Shown here one piece after another: positions 11,898-21,756 of a DNA stretch of 64,000 nt. The DNA lies in contig BSYO01000024.1 in assembly GCA_033239525.1 (NCBI GenBank), forward strand, positions 10,253,991 through 10,317,990, read 5' to 3'. Below the pieces are notes generated by a model. It searched no databases and was not told the DNA's origin. It saw nothing but the letters and a program-made list of their open reading frames with translations. Origin of the DNA: Nepenthes gracilis (taxonomy: Eukaryota > Streptophyta > Magnoliopsida > Caryophyllales > Nepenthaceae). A program made the translations under genes and the position numbers. Numbering within the stretch: position 1 is the first letter of the stretch; each line of letters starts with the position of its first letter.

Positions 11898-12021
11898 TTG
11901 GTGAAAGTACCTTTTCCATGAGGAAACTCGAGGATTTGCTCGCGATTACTGGTATTCCTCCTGCTATCAACCAAGTCGAATGCCATCCTTCTTGGCAGTA
12001 GAGCAAGCTACATGAGTTCCA
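11733..12021 (+). pseudogene. Captured fragment of an AKR4C-type aldo-keto reductase
   Basis: [17 protein letters not shown] (11733-11783) is the conserved strand with the catalytic-pocket histidine of NADPH-dependent aldo-keto reductases. It is followed by [20 protein letters not shown] and STWKSM, then in a shifted frame [20 protein letters not shown] (11879-11938) and [14 protein letters not shown] one-base shift at about 11877 and a CAG-to-TAG change at 11999-12001 (W-Q-stop where the family has WQQ) break the frame. The N-terminal Asp/Tyr/Lys catalytic part and the C-terminus are absent. SKLHEF is the last matching stretch before the junction to the next captured gene. Confidence 0.85.
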
Positions 12022-12850
12022 ATCCTTTGTCTTCATCAGGGCTAAAGAAGGGAGTGCTAATGTTGCAGATTTAGAAGACATGTATGAAAACAAAAGGGGA
12101 CCCAAGAAAGTTCAAGTGAGATGGTTTTTAATGTTGATGGTGCAGAATCTTCATGCTGATACAAGTGTTGTACGAGGAACTGAGAGGATTAGCAACTTTG
12201 GTGAGCAGCAAGGCTTCTTGAAAGTTCATTCTGGAGCTGAATACCGGAAGAAAATTGCCTATGAGCCATATTGTCCAGATATCAAATACTATATGTTTAG
12301 CAGGAGTTTGTGCGCCCTCAAAAATGGAGAGTTCAGTAAAAGTTGGGAGGGACTGGTTTTAAAGGTTGATGAGGAGCTTGAGTTGCTGTCCAAAGACCGT
12401 GACATCCGAGGCTGCTGGATTAGGATTACTATCTCCGAAATATTCCGGGAGCGGGCGAAAGTTCAGTATGATGATTGGGACGATCAGGATGGAGACAACA
12501 ACCTTGAGGAGTGGCTTCCAGTTTTTGGGTTGGCTACTCCTGATAAACTCGGTGTGAAGGGCCCTAGATGACCCACACTCCAGCCGAGCCCTCCTCAAAC
12601 AAATGCAGCCGACTTTTCCTATGCAGCTGGAGTGCGTATAGACGCTAGGTGGAATGATGAATGGTGGAAAGATGCAGCTGGAGTGCGTATAGACGTTAGG
12701 TGGAATGATGAATGGTGGAAAGACATCATTGCAGGAGTAAGCAAAGGACTCATTGACCACATGCGGATTTACATTCCGGGTGAAACCTTGTTCTTGAATG
12801 ATAGTCAGTGGATGGAGGAATTTGTAAGAAGAAGTTACGTCAAACACTGG
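12022..12850 (+). pseudogene. Captured fragment of a BAH/agenet-domain chromatin protein
   Basis: FVFIRAKEGSANVADLEDMY (from 12028) and KKVQVRWF (12107-12130) resemble the start of a BAH domain. KVDEELELLSKDRDIRGCW (12363-12420) and KVQYDDWDDQDGDNNLEEW (12460-12513) are typical of an agenet (Tudor-like) repeat. RWNDEWWKD and RIYIPGETLFL (12765-12797) match the next agenet repeat of the same plant family. The frame is open from the reductase stop at 12001 to the TGA at 12569-12571, giving a 163-codon ORF from the ATG at 12080. The rest continues in another frame (12632-13006). Agenet/BAH proteins bind modified histones; this copy has lost most of its BAH domain. Confidence 0.8.
12622..12723 (+). 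repeat. 51-bp tandem duplication in the BAH/agenet fragment
   Basis: 12622-12672 and 12673-12723 are nearly identical (one visible difference, GCTAGG versus GTTAGG). Fifty-one bases equal 17 codons, so the frame is kept and the conceptual product carries RWNDEWWKD twice. Confidence 0.9.
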
Positions 12851-12937
12851 ACACCAGACGCGCTTGCGCTCAAGTTGCTGTTTGGCAGTTTACTTCATCA
12901 AACTTGTCCCTTATTCAACCTTGAGGACAAGGTTTTC

Positions 12938-12951
12938 GATGGGGGGACAAA
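12938..12951 (+). other. Polypurine tract
   Basis: GATGGGGGGACAAA lies directly before the right LTR, where plus-strand DNA synthesis is primed in LTR retrotransposons. The upstream CCTTGAGGACAAGGTTTTCG is also typical of 3' ends of plant gypsy elements. Confidence 0.8.
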
Positions 12952-13335
12952 TGTTACGTGCATTGAAATTTTTAATTTCTTATTTTTAATTTGTCTAGTG
13001 CTCTAATTGCGGTTCCTTCATGATCAGGTTGTTGTTTTAGTTACGCCCCGCTAATTCAGTCTTCATTGGGCCCTAACTGATTTAGAGGATGGTTGTATTA
13101 TATATTTGTGAATGGCTACAGTAAGAAGGAGAAGATATTTTCCAATTACTTTCCCTCTCTCACTCCCTCTCCCTCGACTCCCTCTTTCCGGTTTCCCTCT
13201 TTCCCTCTCCCTATTTCTCTTTTCCCCTCTTTTCCTTGCGCCCGCTCCCTTCTCTCTCCTCTGCAGATCTCCCCTTCCGCTGCAATTCCCCATCATCGCC
13301 GGTGATTACCCGTCACCACCATGGAGACCGTATCA
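12952..13335 (+). repeat. Right LTR of the gene-capturing element
   Basis: TGTTACGTGC...CGTATCA, 384 bp, collinear with 8804-9182 with about 20-25 differences by eye. It is followed by the CTTGC duplication. The open frames over the CT-rich leader (13093-13363) are low-complexity shadows. Confidence 0.88.
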
Positions 13336-13340
13336 CTTGC
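13336..13340 (+). repeat. Target-site duplication, right copy (CTTGC)
   Basis: Matches 8799-8803 exactly and follows the terminal CA of the right LTR. Confidence 0.8.
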
Positions 13341-14800
13341 TCATTGAAATTATATTCCATTGAACACCAAATGCATGTCATAGGCCCTTCAACATCAACC
13401 TTATCCCGTTGATTGTCCTTAAGCACACCTGTTTGATGCCAATAACTTTCAACGAGCTATTATTATTCATTTTCAATGCCTCATAATTTCAAAGTATTTA
13501 AGATACAGAGAAACACTTGATATGTGATTTACATCATCTTCACTAACTTTAACCAAGAGAATATAATTATTTTAAAAAGTTAATTACCAAATTAAATGGC
13601 TAATACAAAAGGTAATGATATTTCTAATTTTTGAATTTTATCGAATGACAATATTAGATCGACCGGTCACAACCACCCCGCCTCATCAGCCGGCCAGCCA
13701 CCACACAGCTGCCAACAGCCCACCGTGGGACAATCCTTACGTCGCTGCCTGGAAACCTCAGTTTGCTCCACCATCTCCAACACCAGTTGTCATATGTTAG
13801 CAACCATATGAACACTAAGTCTTGATTATGATTGGAAATCTACTCTTCCAATAAATTAGGTAACATAATATTTATTTTATAATTATTTTTAGTAATTTTT
13901 ATATATGAACAACATTTGATTTACTTTTATCTCGTTTTATCCATTAAACTTACCCCTGGGGAATCGATACGCCAGCATATATGTCGATCAACGAGAACTG
14001 GAGAAGATTAGTCTTGAAAGCTTCAGCTTTAGTTAGGCAGTCTTGTTTAAGAGCAAAGTTAAAAGATAATAATTAAATATTTAGTAGATATACTTATATG
14101 ATGTGATATTATATTTATTTATTAATAATCCTGCCACAAGCTAAACTGTCATTAAATAAAATAATTTAGAATTACCTAATCGTTTATATTAATGGGAAAA
14201 TACTCAAAATATTCTTAATTTTTATATATATATTTTTTGATTTCTACCCTCTATCTCTATTCAATTGTAAATGAGTCTAATATTTAGGAATCCAACAACA
14301 TAAGCCACAAAAATGGCCTACAATCCCTTGGGATTAAGTGGAGAAGCTCTTTTTCTTAAATGGATGGACAGATTATTCTCTAGATTTAAGTCATTTATTT
14401 TTTTTAATTAGATGATTATAATTTAACTATTTGTTAAAAAAATTAAAATTAAATTAAAATTAATTATTAAATTATAATATTAATTTAAAATTAAATGGAT
14501 AGGATCAGAAAAATAATCTTCTCTATTTGTTTATAAGATGAAAGTCCCCTCTTCGGTTTAACTCTTGCAAAAGTTCCTTCAACGTATAAAAAAAGGTTAC
14601 CAATTAGTGCATTTTCATGGGCTTGCCAAGCAGTAAAAATCAACGTAAAATCGTAGGCATTGATTTAACAAAATATTAGCCTCCATTTTAACCAAACTCG
14701 TTTTAAACAAGAACAAATACTTCAAAGTTGTACATGTAGTTTAGCAATTTCCCAGCTGCTGTAACAACACCATTAGCGACGTTGTTGAACCTTGAACGAT
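13341..14800. other. Intergenic DNA with a GC-rich islet and a leader-like fragment
   Basis: Mostly AT-rich. A GC-rich islet at 13655-13800 could encode a proline-rich stretch (PPWDNPYVAAWKPQFAPPSP) but I cannot identify it. 13850-13985 (AAATTAGGT, ATTTGATTTACTTTTAT, CTTACCCCTGGGGAATCGAT) resembles 9520-9660 inside the gene-capturing element. The islet and leader-like part may together be a fragment of a related element. 14690-14800 is presumably the 3' UTR of the permease; I see no clear poly(A) signal. Confidence 0.4.
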
Positions 14801-17800
14801 TCAGTAACTGGCATTAAATGGCTTGTAAGACTTAAGATCAAGGATAACTCCAGCAACCGAACCAGCAGCAGCAGCGATCGAGACAATCAGACAAGAAACA
14901 CTTAGAATTTGAAGGCATACCCACTTAGCACTCCAAGTGGGTATCTTCTTCTGCGAGATATACATCTCTACAGGGTAGAATACCGTGAGCGGCCAAAACC
15001 CTAAAGCTCCAAGAAGTCCAACGACGTCGTTGAAGAACGGGAGGAGCATCGATATAACGGTGGTTATGATCACGAAAACCGTTCTCCACACTAATCTGAA
15101 GAGGTTGAGATTGTAGGGCATGAAACCGGGAATGGGGATTTGGATTTCCTTGGTGATGAATTTGCTCGCGGGCAAAGCGTCGGATGCCTTCTTCTCGATG
15201 AAGGCGAAGAGGGGTTGGCAGTAAACTTGGTATGCTCCTATGAGGTGGACGACAATGGCTGCGTTGGCTATGTCAAGGAGCCAATATGGGTTGTAGAAGC
15301 CGAAACCGGTGAGGAGATTTCCAGGCGCTAAGTCTCCGAAAGCAGCATAGCCCATGCATCCGCAGAGCGTGTAGAAGAGCGTTGTGACAGCAACGCTTAT
15401 CAGAGTCGCCTTCTTCATTGTCTTGGACTCTGCTGGCGGGGATTTGATCGTGTCCTGTAATTCAGATTAGCAAGATCAACTGATGTTCTACCTTCTTTCT
15501 TTCCTGTGAGTGTCATGCTACAATTCTTCCACTTGGGTGACACTACGAAACACTATGATTTTACATAATTTTATTACATTTCATTAAAAATATATTTTTT
15601 TAATTAACTCAATTTTTAATAAAATATAATATTTATATTATTAAATAAATAAGTATTCTTTCTATATTATAAATAATAAAATTATCCATTATAATTTTAC
15701 GAATAAAAGAGTTAATTGTTTAGATAATATAAGAGTAGTTTGTTTGACAAATTTTAAATTTTAAATTAGAAAAAAATTTATAAAACATAATGAGTTTAGC
15801 CTTTAAAAAAATTGCATATTAACTTCCTAACAACAATTTCTGTAACCCTTATTAAAAAGAGAGACAATGATAAAAGGATAGAAAATATTTACAATTTTTT
15901 TTTAAAAAAAAATGCTAAATATAAGTTATGGTATATTATAATATCTAATTATATTATTTTAAATTATATAATAATATGATGACTTGACAATCCATAAAAT
16001 ACTATTTTATCCCACAGAGTTTTACATGTTAAAGTTGATTTCCGGCCTCTTTTTACCTGGATTTCGATGAGAATCATGGAGTAAGAATAGGCAAAGGCAA
16101 TGTCACCGAGGGCTTGAAGACTCCTCCATATTTTTTGGGCTTCTGTCACCGTACCAACACTAATCCCAGTGAGGCTGCCTCTGAGTTTTCCGTTCTCTGT
16201 AGATCAATCAATGGAAAAAGGCAAGAATTGAGCAACATCTGTCTCAGAAAATGTGCCATTTTTGTTTCTTGAAAATGCTTTCTTTACTTCTGAGAAACAG
16301 AAAGATCAAAGCAAATTTGTGATTTCCATGGAACAACCACAAGAATGAATAGGAAGTTGTGGGAACAAATACCTGCAACTTGAGCTACCCCAAGGCCAAG
16401 GCCAACTGTGGAATAGGTAAACGACATGACTGCTGCAACAATGGACAGCCACCATATCTGATCGAAATCAGGTATTTGTGAAAAAAAGATCTCCGTTGCT
16501 CCGAAAATGATCATGTATGGGGTGCTGGAAATTTTGCAAGGACCTTTGTCGTGGCTAGCATGGAAGCAATTAGACCGCTTGATTGCCCTTTTCCATTAGA
16601 AAAAGATAAACGTAAACATCTTAAATAATACACATTCAAGAAAAAAGGCATGTTAATGCTGTTTTGAAAAGAACATGAGAACTCACATCATGCTTATAGA
16701 AGCTGCAATTGTGTAACCAATGGCTACCCCAAACAGGTTGATGTACTGAACTATCCCACAAATCTTGACTTTAATCCCACCTAAAAATTCATATTTCATG
16801 GTTAATGATCTGCCAAAAAGATGTTTGGGGGAAACCCATTATTACTATAATTATTTGTTGGGATATACCGCCGCTAGCCTAGAAGAATCGAGAAGAAAAG
16901 ATAAAACGATGATAACAATAACACACAACGGACAAATAAAAAAATACAAGAAAAATAGACAAGACACAAGCAATTTTAAATAGAAAACTCTCTTCTGAAC
17001 AAAATTAAAAAATCACGAGATCATACGTTCACAAATCTTCACTATATAAAATCGGTTGCACAAACCCTAAATATAAGAATTAAATGGACCCGAGCAAGGA
17101 AACTCTCCTCTCTCTTTTCTTCATTTTCTATACTTTCTCTCACTAGCGGACTTCACTGGTCTCTGATTTTACCAATGATTATTTTTCTATCAATCGCACT
17201 CCCTCTTATAAACTATAAAAAGGAGTTTCGTGCGCTTTTTATTTGTAGGCAATTGGGGCCGGTAGCCGGTCCTCATTTAGCATAAGCAGTTCGATTCTCC
17301 TCTTGACTCAACAGTTTGGTCGCCCTTTAGCATCGGCACTGGGTTGGTTACCCTTCGACTAGATAGTCCTGCTAGTCGCCTTTCGACTAAGCAGTCTGGC
17401 TAGACGCCCTTCGACCCCGGCACCTAGTTGCCCTCTGGCCATTCGCCTCGTGTGCGAACATAACAATATTCCGCCTTAATATTGTACCGATGTTAATTTG
17501 GCCAAAACATTTAATCGGCCTGTCAATTGAATACGAGCCTATATAAGAGTGACCCGTATCCTGATATTATTTTCACCAAACTATATACTTGATGTAAAAT
17601 ACAACTCTTATGATGTCAGAACCTCTTTCCCGATGTCTTAAAACTCCAATGAAAGCAAATATACAGCAGAGCCACACGAGCGCGGTTTTATGGCTGGATC
17701 AGTATTAGTAATGACCGGAATTTGGAAGAGAAAGTTGAGTTACCGAGATTGGATTGAACGGCATCCATGTAAGTGTAGTTTCTCTTGCCGGTGCCCGAGC

Positions 17801-18348
17801 GGTAGCAATCGGCGAGAAGACTGGAGGTGTAGTAGGTGACGAAGGAAAACAAGAACATGACAATAGGGCCAGCGATCCATCCTAGCTGAGCTGTTGCCCA
17901 AGCCAAAGACAAAACACCTGAACCGATCACAGCTGTTATTATGTGAGCACTTGCTGTGCAGACAGTCCCTGAAAACCCAAACAAGTAAACGCAGATCAGA
18001 GACAACAGCAAATATATGCTTTAACTTCATCTCCCCACAAGGGAAAATTCTGAATTCATTAGGGTGGTATCTTATTTGCAAAGCAGAAAGCTCGTTATGG
18101 AGCAATCTTTCTCTGACACATTTTCAGGGAACTTCAAAACTCTCCGGCAGTAGCAAAGGCTGCTCGTATCGCAAATAGTCGTAGTGATGGGATGGTTGAG
18201 TGTTCGAGAAATTTCATTTACCACTTCGTTTAAGGCGGCCGTCATCGTCAAAGATTTTGGAGTCGGTATCAGGAAGCGCCTCGAGCGAGAGGTCGAAAAC
18301 GGAGTGTTGACCTTGTTGCCTGGTTGTTGCAGAGTTGTCAACCATCAT
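14801..18348 (-). CDS. AAP: Amino acid permease, AAP2/3/4 clade (six exons)
   Basis: Plasma-membrane proton-coupled amino acid symporter of the plant AAP family (AAAP superfamily, Aa_trans fold). Exons on the minus strand: 18348-18222, 17968-17744, 16780-16687, 16587-16373, 16196-16057 and 15454-14801. Every intron is GT-AG and the phases join to 1,455 nt, a 484-residue protein with no stop, the usual AAP length. The N-terminus (1-43) is hydrophilic and ends [11 protein letters not shown]. Membrane segments begin at [20 protein letters not shown] (48-67). Family landmarks include [48 protein letters not shown]-type [21 protein letters not shown] and LKSYKPF at the C-terminus. [13 protein letters not shown] and [14 protein letters not shown] favour the AAP2/3/4 group. 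The start is the first ATG of an ATG ATG pair. Intron 3 (963 nt) is enlarged by an LTR insertion. Exact substrate preference cannot be read from the sequence. Confidence 0.94.
16856..17465 (-). mobile_element. Probable copia-type solo LTR inside permease intron 3
   Basis: On the minus strand it runs TGTTATGTTCGCACACG ... GGTATATCCCAACA, and the ATATCCCAACA end is typical of plant copia LTRs. Length is about 610 bp. A TATA-like TTTATAAGAGGGAG (17220-17200 region, minus) precedes a CT/GA-rich stretch. Within it, GACTA..AGTC..GCTAG..CGCC motifs repeat imperfectly at 17340-17440. The flanks TTATT (16851-16855) and ATATT (17466-17470) match at 4 of 5 positions, as expected of an old target duplication. 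It has the same orientation as the permease. No internal retrotransposon sequence is present. Confidence 0.55.
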
Positions 18349-18361
18349 CTTTGAGAGAAGA

Positions 18362-18393
<32 letters not shown>

Positions 18394-18700
18394 CAAGAAC
18401 AGATTAGCTTGTAGCAGATGCCCAAATACAAGCTCAGTGGTGAAATGAATGAAATTTTCTTTCTCAAATCCGAAGAAACACAGAAACCCAAATGAAAGGA
18501 GAGAAATCCTAAGGAAACGAGAGAAAATTGAGCTGAAACGGAGAGAAGAGAAGAGTACATATAGTGTGTTTTGGATAATGGAAGAAGTAAGATGAGAAGA
18601 GGAGACCCTAAGCCGCACTGACGCACAAGGCCTATGCTGCACAAATGTGATAATTCGGATTAAATCCGATGGCCAATAGGAGATACTATAAATATCTCCA
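18349..18700 (-). promoter_or_regulatory. Permease 5' leader and probable core promoter
   Basis: On the minus strand the DNA before the start codon is rich in CT (GA microsatellite at 18361-18395 on plus), as in many plant 5' UTRs. Candidate TATA elements are CACTATATGTAC near 18565-18554 and ATATTTATAGT near 18695-18684; the latter reads equally well on the plus strand (CTATAAATAT). A CCAAT-type sequence (GGCCAATAGG, 18671-18680) is nearby. The transcription start cannot be fixed from sequence alone. Confidence 0.35.
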
Positions 18701-19152
18701 TCTCTTTTTTTCGTTCAATATATTTCATCTTTATTCTCTTTACTTTCTTTACTTTTTATTCTTTATTCTCTAACTCTTGTATGATGTGTGATATTAAAAT
18801 ACTTATTGATATAGTTATATAATTTTTATATATTTTTATTTATAACTTATATATTAATATTATTATCTTATAACTTAATTCTTAATTAAAGAACATAATT
18901 TTTTTAATTTTCATAGTAAGCTTATATAAAACATTATTTTAATAATCTTAGATTGGTTATATCACATATTAATAGTGGTTTTTAAAATACCATAATTACA
19001 TCCTATCATAAATACCACCACAAGTATTTCTTTTAGTCTTGATCGCTCCCCAGAAAATTCTATAGTAGTGTATAATAACCTTTTAAAATTAAATTAGTCA
19101 ATGATAAAGAATGTTTCGATTTTAAAAAATATAAAAAAAGATTATACATATA
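18701..19152. other. Intergenic DNA, no gene seen
   Basis: AT-rich spacer between the permease promoter and a solo LTR. Nothing recognisable. Confidence 0.5.
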
Positions 19153-19216
19153 AATTCTATAATATTTTGAATCTCTATTAGATTTATTTTGAAGATAATA
19201 AATTTTAAGAAAAAAA

Positions 19217-19236
19217 TAAAATAATAATAATAATAA

Positions 19237-19280
<44 letters not shown>

Positions 19281-19281
19281 T
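19217..19281 (+). repeat. (AAT)n-(ATT)n microsatellite
   Basis: An AAT run (19217-19237) is followed by TTG and an ATT run to 19281. The two halves are complementary, so single-stranded DNA or RNA here could fold back into a hairpin. Confidence 0.9.
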
Positions 19282-20219
19282 TATATACATATATATATAT
19301 AATGACATGGGTTCGGGTGATGGAGCAGGAAAAAAAAGAAAGGAAAAGAAAGGGGAGCAAGAGGAAAGAGCAGAGAGAGAAGGGAAGGGTGGCGAAGGGA
19401 GCCGCAGCAACCGCCATTGTTGGATGAGTTGATGCTAAAAAACAAAAGCCCGATGAATCCGTTTCTGTGATTCACCCTTCAGTTTGTATACTGGTCTAAG
19501 TGGAAGGAGAAGACGCGAGTTGAGCCATATAGACGTCATTGTCACTCAAGAAATACATAAAATTGAGGCAAGTAAATCTTTCAATTCTCTTTGTTGATAC
19601 CAATTTTATATTTACATATACCAATTTTGGGAGAAATTAGCCAAATTGTAGAAAATAAGTGAATGAGACATGGTGGAGAGAGAGAGTCGTCAACGACTTG
19701 CATGCACCGCTATTGCTGCCGTCGATGGCGTCGGGTTGTTGCCGCTATGGCGGGTCTTCTTTTCCTCGCCGAAATCGTGATCGGCAAAAGAGAAGCAATG
19801 CACAAGGCAGAAAGAAAAAGGCTGAGGAATGGCGCGGCAAGAAAGAAAAGGGAGAAGAAGATAAGAGGAAGGAGAGGAAAAGAGCTATGCCGGTGGATTT
19901 TGCGGAAGGCAGTGCAGCACGAGAAGAGAAGGTGATGGTCGAGAGAAGCGGTAGATGCATGAGAGGCACGCCGGTAGGAGAGAGAGAAGGGCATGTGTGG
20001 CTAAGGAGAGAGAAGCATGCGGTTTGGATATATCAGAGTATCATTTTTGACAAATTTATTTAAAATAAAGTCGAGACAAGTATCATCTTACTATATCTCT
20101 AATTTATTTTAATATATGATATATTCTGTATAAATATTTTATATCAATATATTGTATGAAAAATGGGTAGGGTTTGAGACCCAGTTGGTCGTGTATGTGT
20201 AAGTCCATGATGGTCTAAG

Positions 20220-21030
20220 GCCCTAATGGGTTGATGTGTGATAGCCGAGAATTACAAACCTAAAATGCAGCCTATATTAAAAATATAATGGTTAAGAGTT
20301 GCAGGCCTAAAATATAATCAATATTGAAAATATGATGACCAAGAGTGACAAGCCTAAAATATAATCGACATTAAAAATATGATGGCCGAGAGTTGCAGGT
20401 CTCAAATATAATTGGGCCAATTGAGCCAATGATATAAGATGGCCGAGAATTTGAGGCCTAAAATGTAGTCGGGTTAACGGAGTTAATAATATGAGATAAA
20501 TGAGAGTTACATACCTAAAATATAGTTGGACCGATAACCAAGGATATAAAATGACCAAGAGTTGTAAATCTAAAATGTAGTCATGCTGATAGCCAATAAT
20601 ATAAGATAGCCAAGAACTGTATGCCTGAAATATAGTCGGATTGATAGCTAATAATACAAGATAGTTGACAATCGTAGGCCTAAAATGTAGTTAGACTAAT
20701 AACCAATGATATGAGATGGTCGAGAGTTACAATCCTAAAATATAATTAGGCTGATAGCTAATAACATAAGATGACCGAGAGTTGTAGGCCTAAAATATAG
20801 TTAAATTAATAGTCAATGATATAAAATGGTCGAAAGTTGTAAATCTAAAATGTAGTCGAATTAATAGCTAATGATATGAGATGGTCGAGAATTGTAAGTC
20901 TAAAAAATAGTCAAGCTAATAACTAATGATATGAGATGATCTAGAGTTATAGATCTAAAATGTAGTCGGACTGATAATCTATGTTATGGAATGGCCTAAA
21001 GTTATCGACCTAAAACATAGCCGTTATGAT
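20220..21030 (+). repeat. Tandem array of 47-, 57- and 55-bp monomers inside the solo LTR
   Basis: About 15 units of consensus GATGGCCGAGAGTTGTAGGCC followed by TAAAATATAGTCGGACTGATAGCCAATGATATGA. The TAAAAT landmark falls at 20261, 20308, 20355, 20402 (47-bp steps), 20459, 20516 (57), then 20571, 20626, 20681, 20736, 20791, 20846, 20901, 20956 and 21011 (exact 55-bp steps). The first units lack part of the monomer. Units differ at many positions, so the array is old. I see no comparable array in the other copies of this LTR family. Confidence 0.92.
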
Positions 21031-21756
21031 ATATTGATTCAAACTATCTTTTCTGTTATGTGGGTGTGTGGTAGCTTCCGTCATGTGGATGTGATGAGGC
21101 TTATGATAGTTGTTTCTACTTCAAGTGTGATGAGGCTTCCAATATATATTTTCTCTTTGGGTAAGATGAAACATTTTGATATCTGTTTACACTTCGAGTA
21201 TGATGAGACATTTTGATATGTGTTTTTGCTTTAGGAGTGATGAAGGATATTCAGATTTGCATTTATTATCTACTTTTGACACTTGATTTTGAATTTTTCC
21301 TCTAATTTTGCATATGTCATTTTGTGTATGTTATGGCGGTATTTGTTGAGCATCCAACTCATATTTTTATATTTCATCTCATCAGATTCGTAGAAAGTTG
21401 AAATTCTTTGCAAGAATTAGACAAGATTGGTTGCGGCATCACGTGATCTAATAAATTTAACGTTTGTATGATTCAATTGATATTGATTGTATTTCTTACT
21501 TTTGAGTTTAGTAAGTTATGGGTAATAAGGACAACTGGATTTATATTTGTTATATATATGAGTTGATATTTTGTTTGAATTGCTCACTTACAATGTGTTT
21601 AAGTAGGTAATAGTTGTTTAATGAGGTCCTTTGGGAGTTCTATTTTGTCGGATCTATTTTATTTTGGATTTGTCACATCCACATATATTCAGAATTTTTT
21701 TTGTTTCATATATAATAATTTATTAGATTTACTAAGTTTTGGGACATAATAAATTC

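Larger units (their letters stand above)
8804..13335 (+). mobile_element. LTR retrotransposon carrying captured host-gene fragments
   Basis: A 4.53-kb element bounded by direct repeats of 379 and 384 bp that begin TG and end CA, flanked by a CTTGC target duplication. A purine tract sits directly before the right LTR. The interior has no recognisable gag, protease, RT, RNase H or integrase, so it must be non-autonomous. In their place, on the same strand, are fragments of at least three unrelated plant genes (PPIP5K/VIP1, an aldo-keto reductase, a BAH/agenet protein) joined head to tail without visible introns. The LTRs differ at roughly 20-25 positions by eye, so the insertion is not recent. 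It landed just downstream of a dead chromovirus-like gag. Confidence 0.88.
19158..21751 (+). mobile_element. 2.6-kb solo LTR (copy 3) with AATTC target duplication
   Basis: It begins TATAATATTTTGAATC (family start TGTAATATCCCGG with TG decayed to TA) and ends TTTTGGGACATAATA. AATTC flanks it on both sides (19153-19157 and 21752-21756). At 2,594 bp it is close in size to the 2,607-bp copy at 50771. Shared layout: AT-rich start, microsatellite, purine-rich leader (19320-19395), GAGGCAAGTA near 19565, and near the 3' end TAATGAGGTCCTTTGGGAG and TTTGTCACATCC. The last pair is paralleled by CAATGAGGTCCTGTGAGG and TTTGTCACACCC at 53214 and 53266. The ORFs at 19659-20063 lie in a second purine-rich block and look non-genic. 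There is no internal region, hence solo. Confidence 0.7.

Noticed and set aside
18214..18642. 142-codon minus-strand ORF reaching upstream of the permease start
   Set aside because: The upstream part is the CT-rich 5' leader. Only the last part in the permease frame is coding, starting at 18348.
19659..20063. 134-codon ORF rich in Arg, Glu and Lys
   Set aside because: Compositional product of a purine-rich LTR block; it overlaps equally long frames on both strands.
20220..21030. Regularly spaced repeat resembling a CRISPR array
   Set aside because: Units are contiguous diverged monomers with no unique spacers, in a plant genome.
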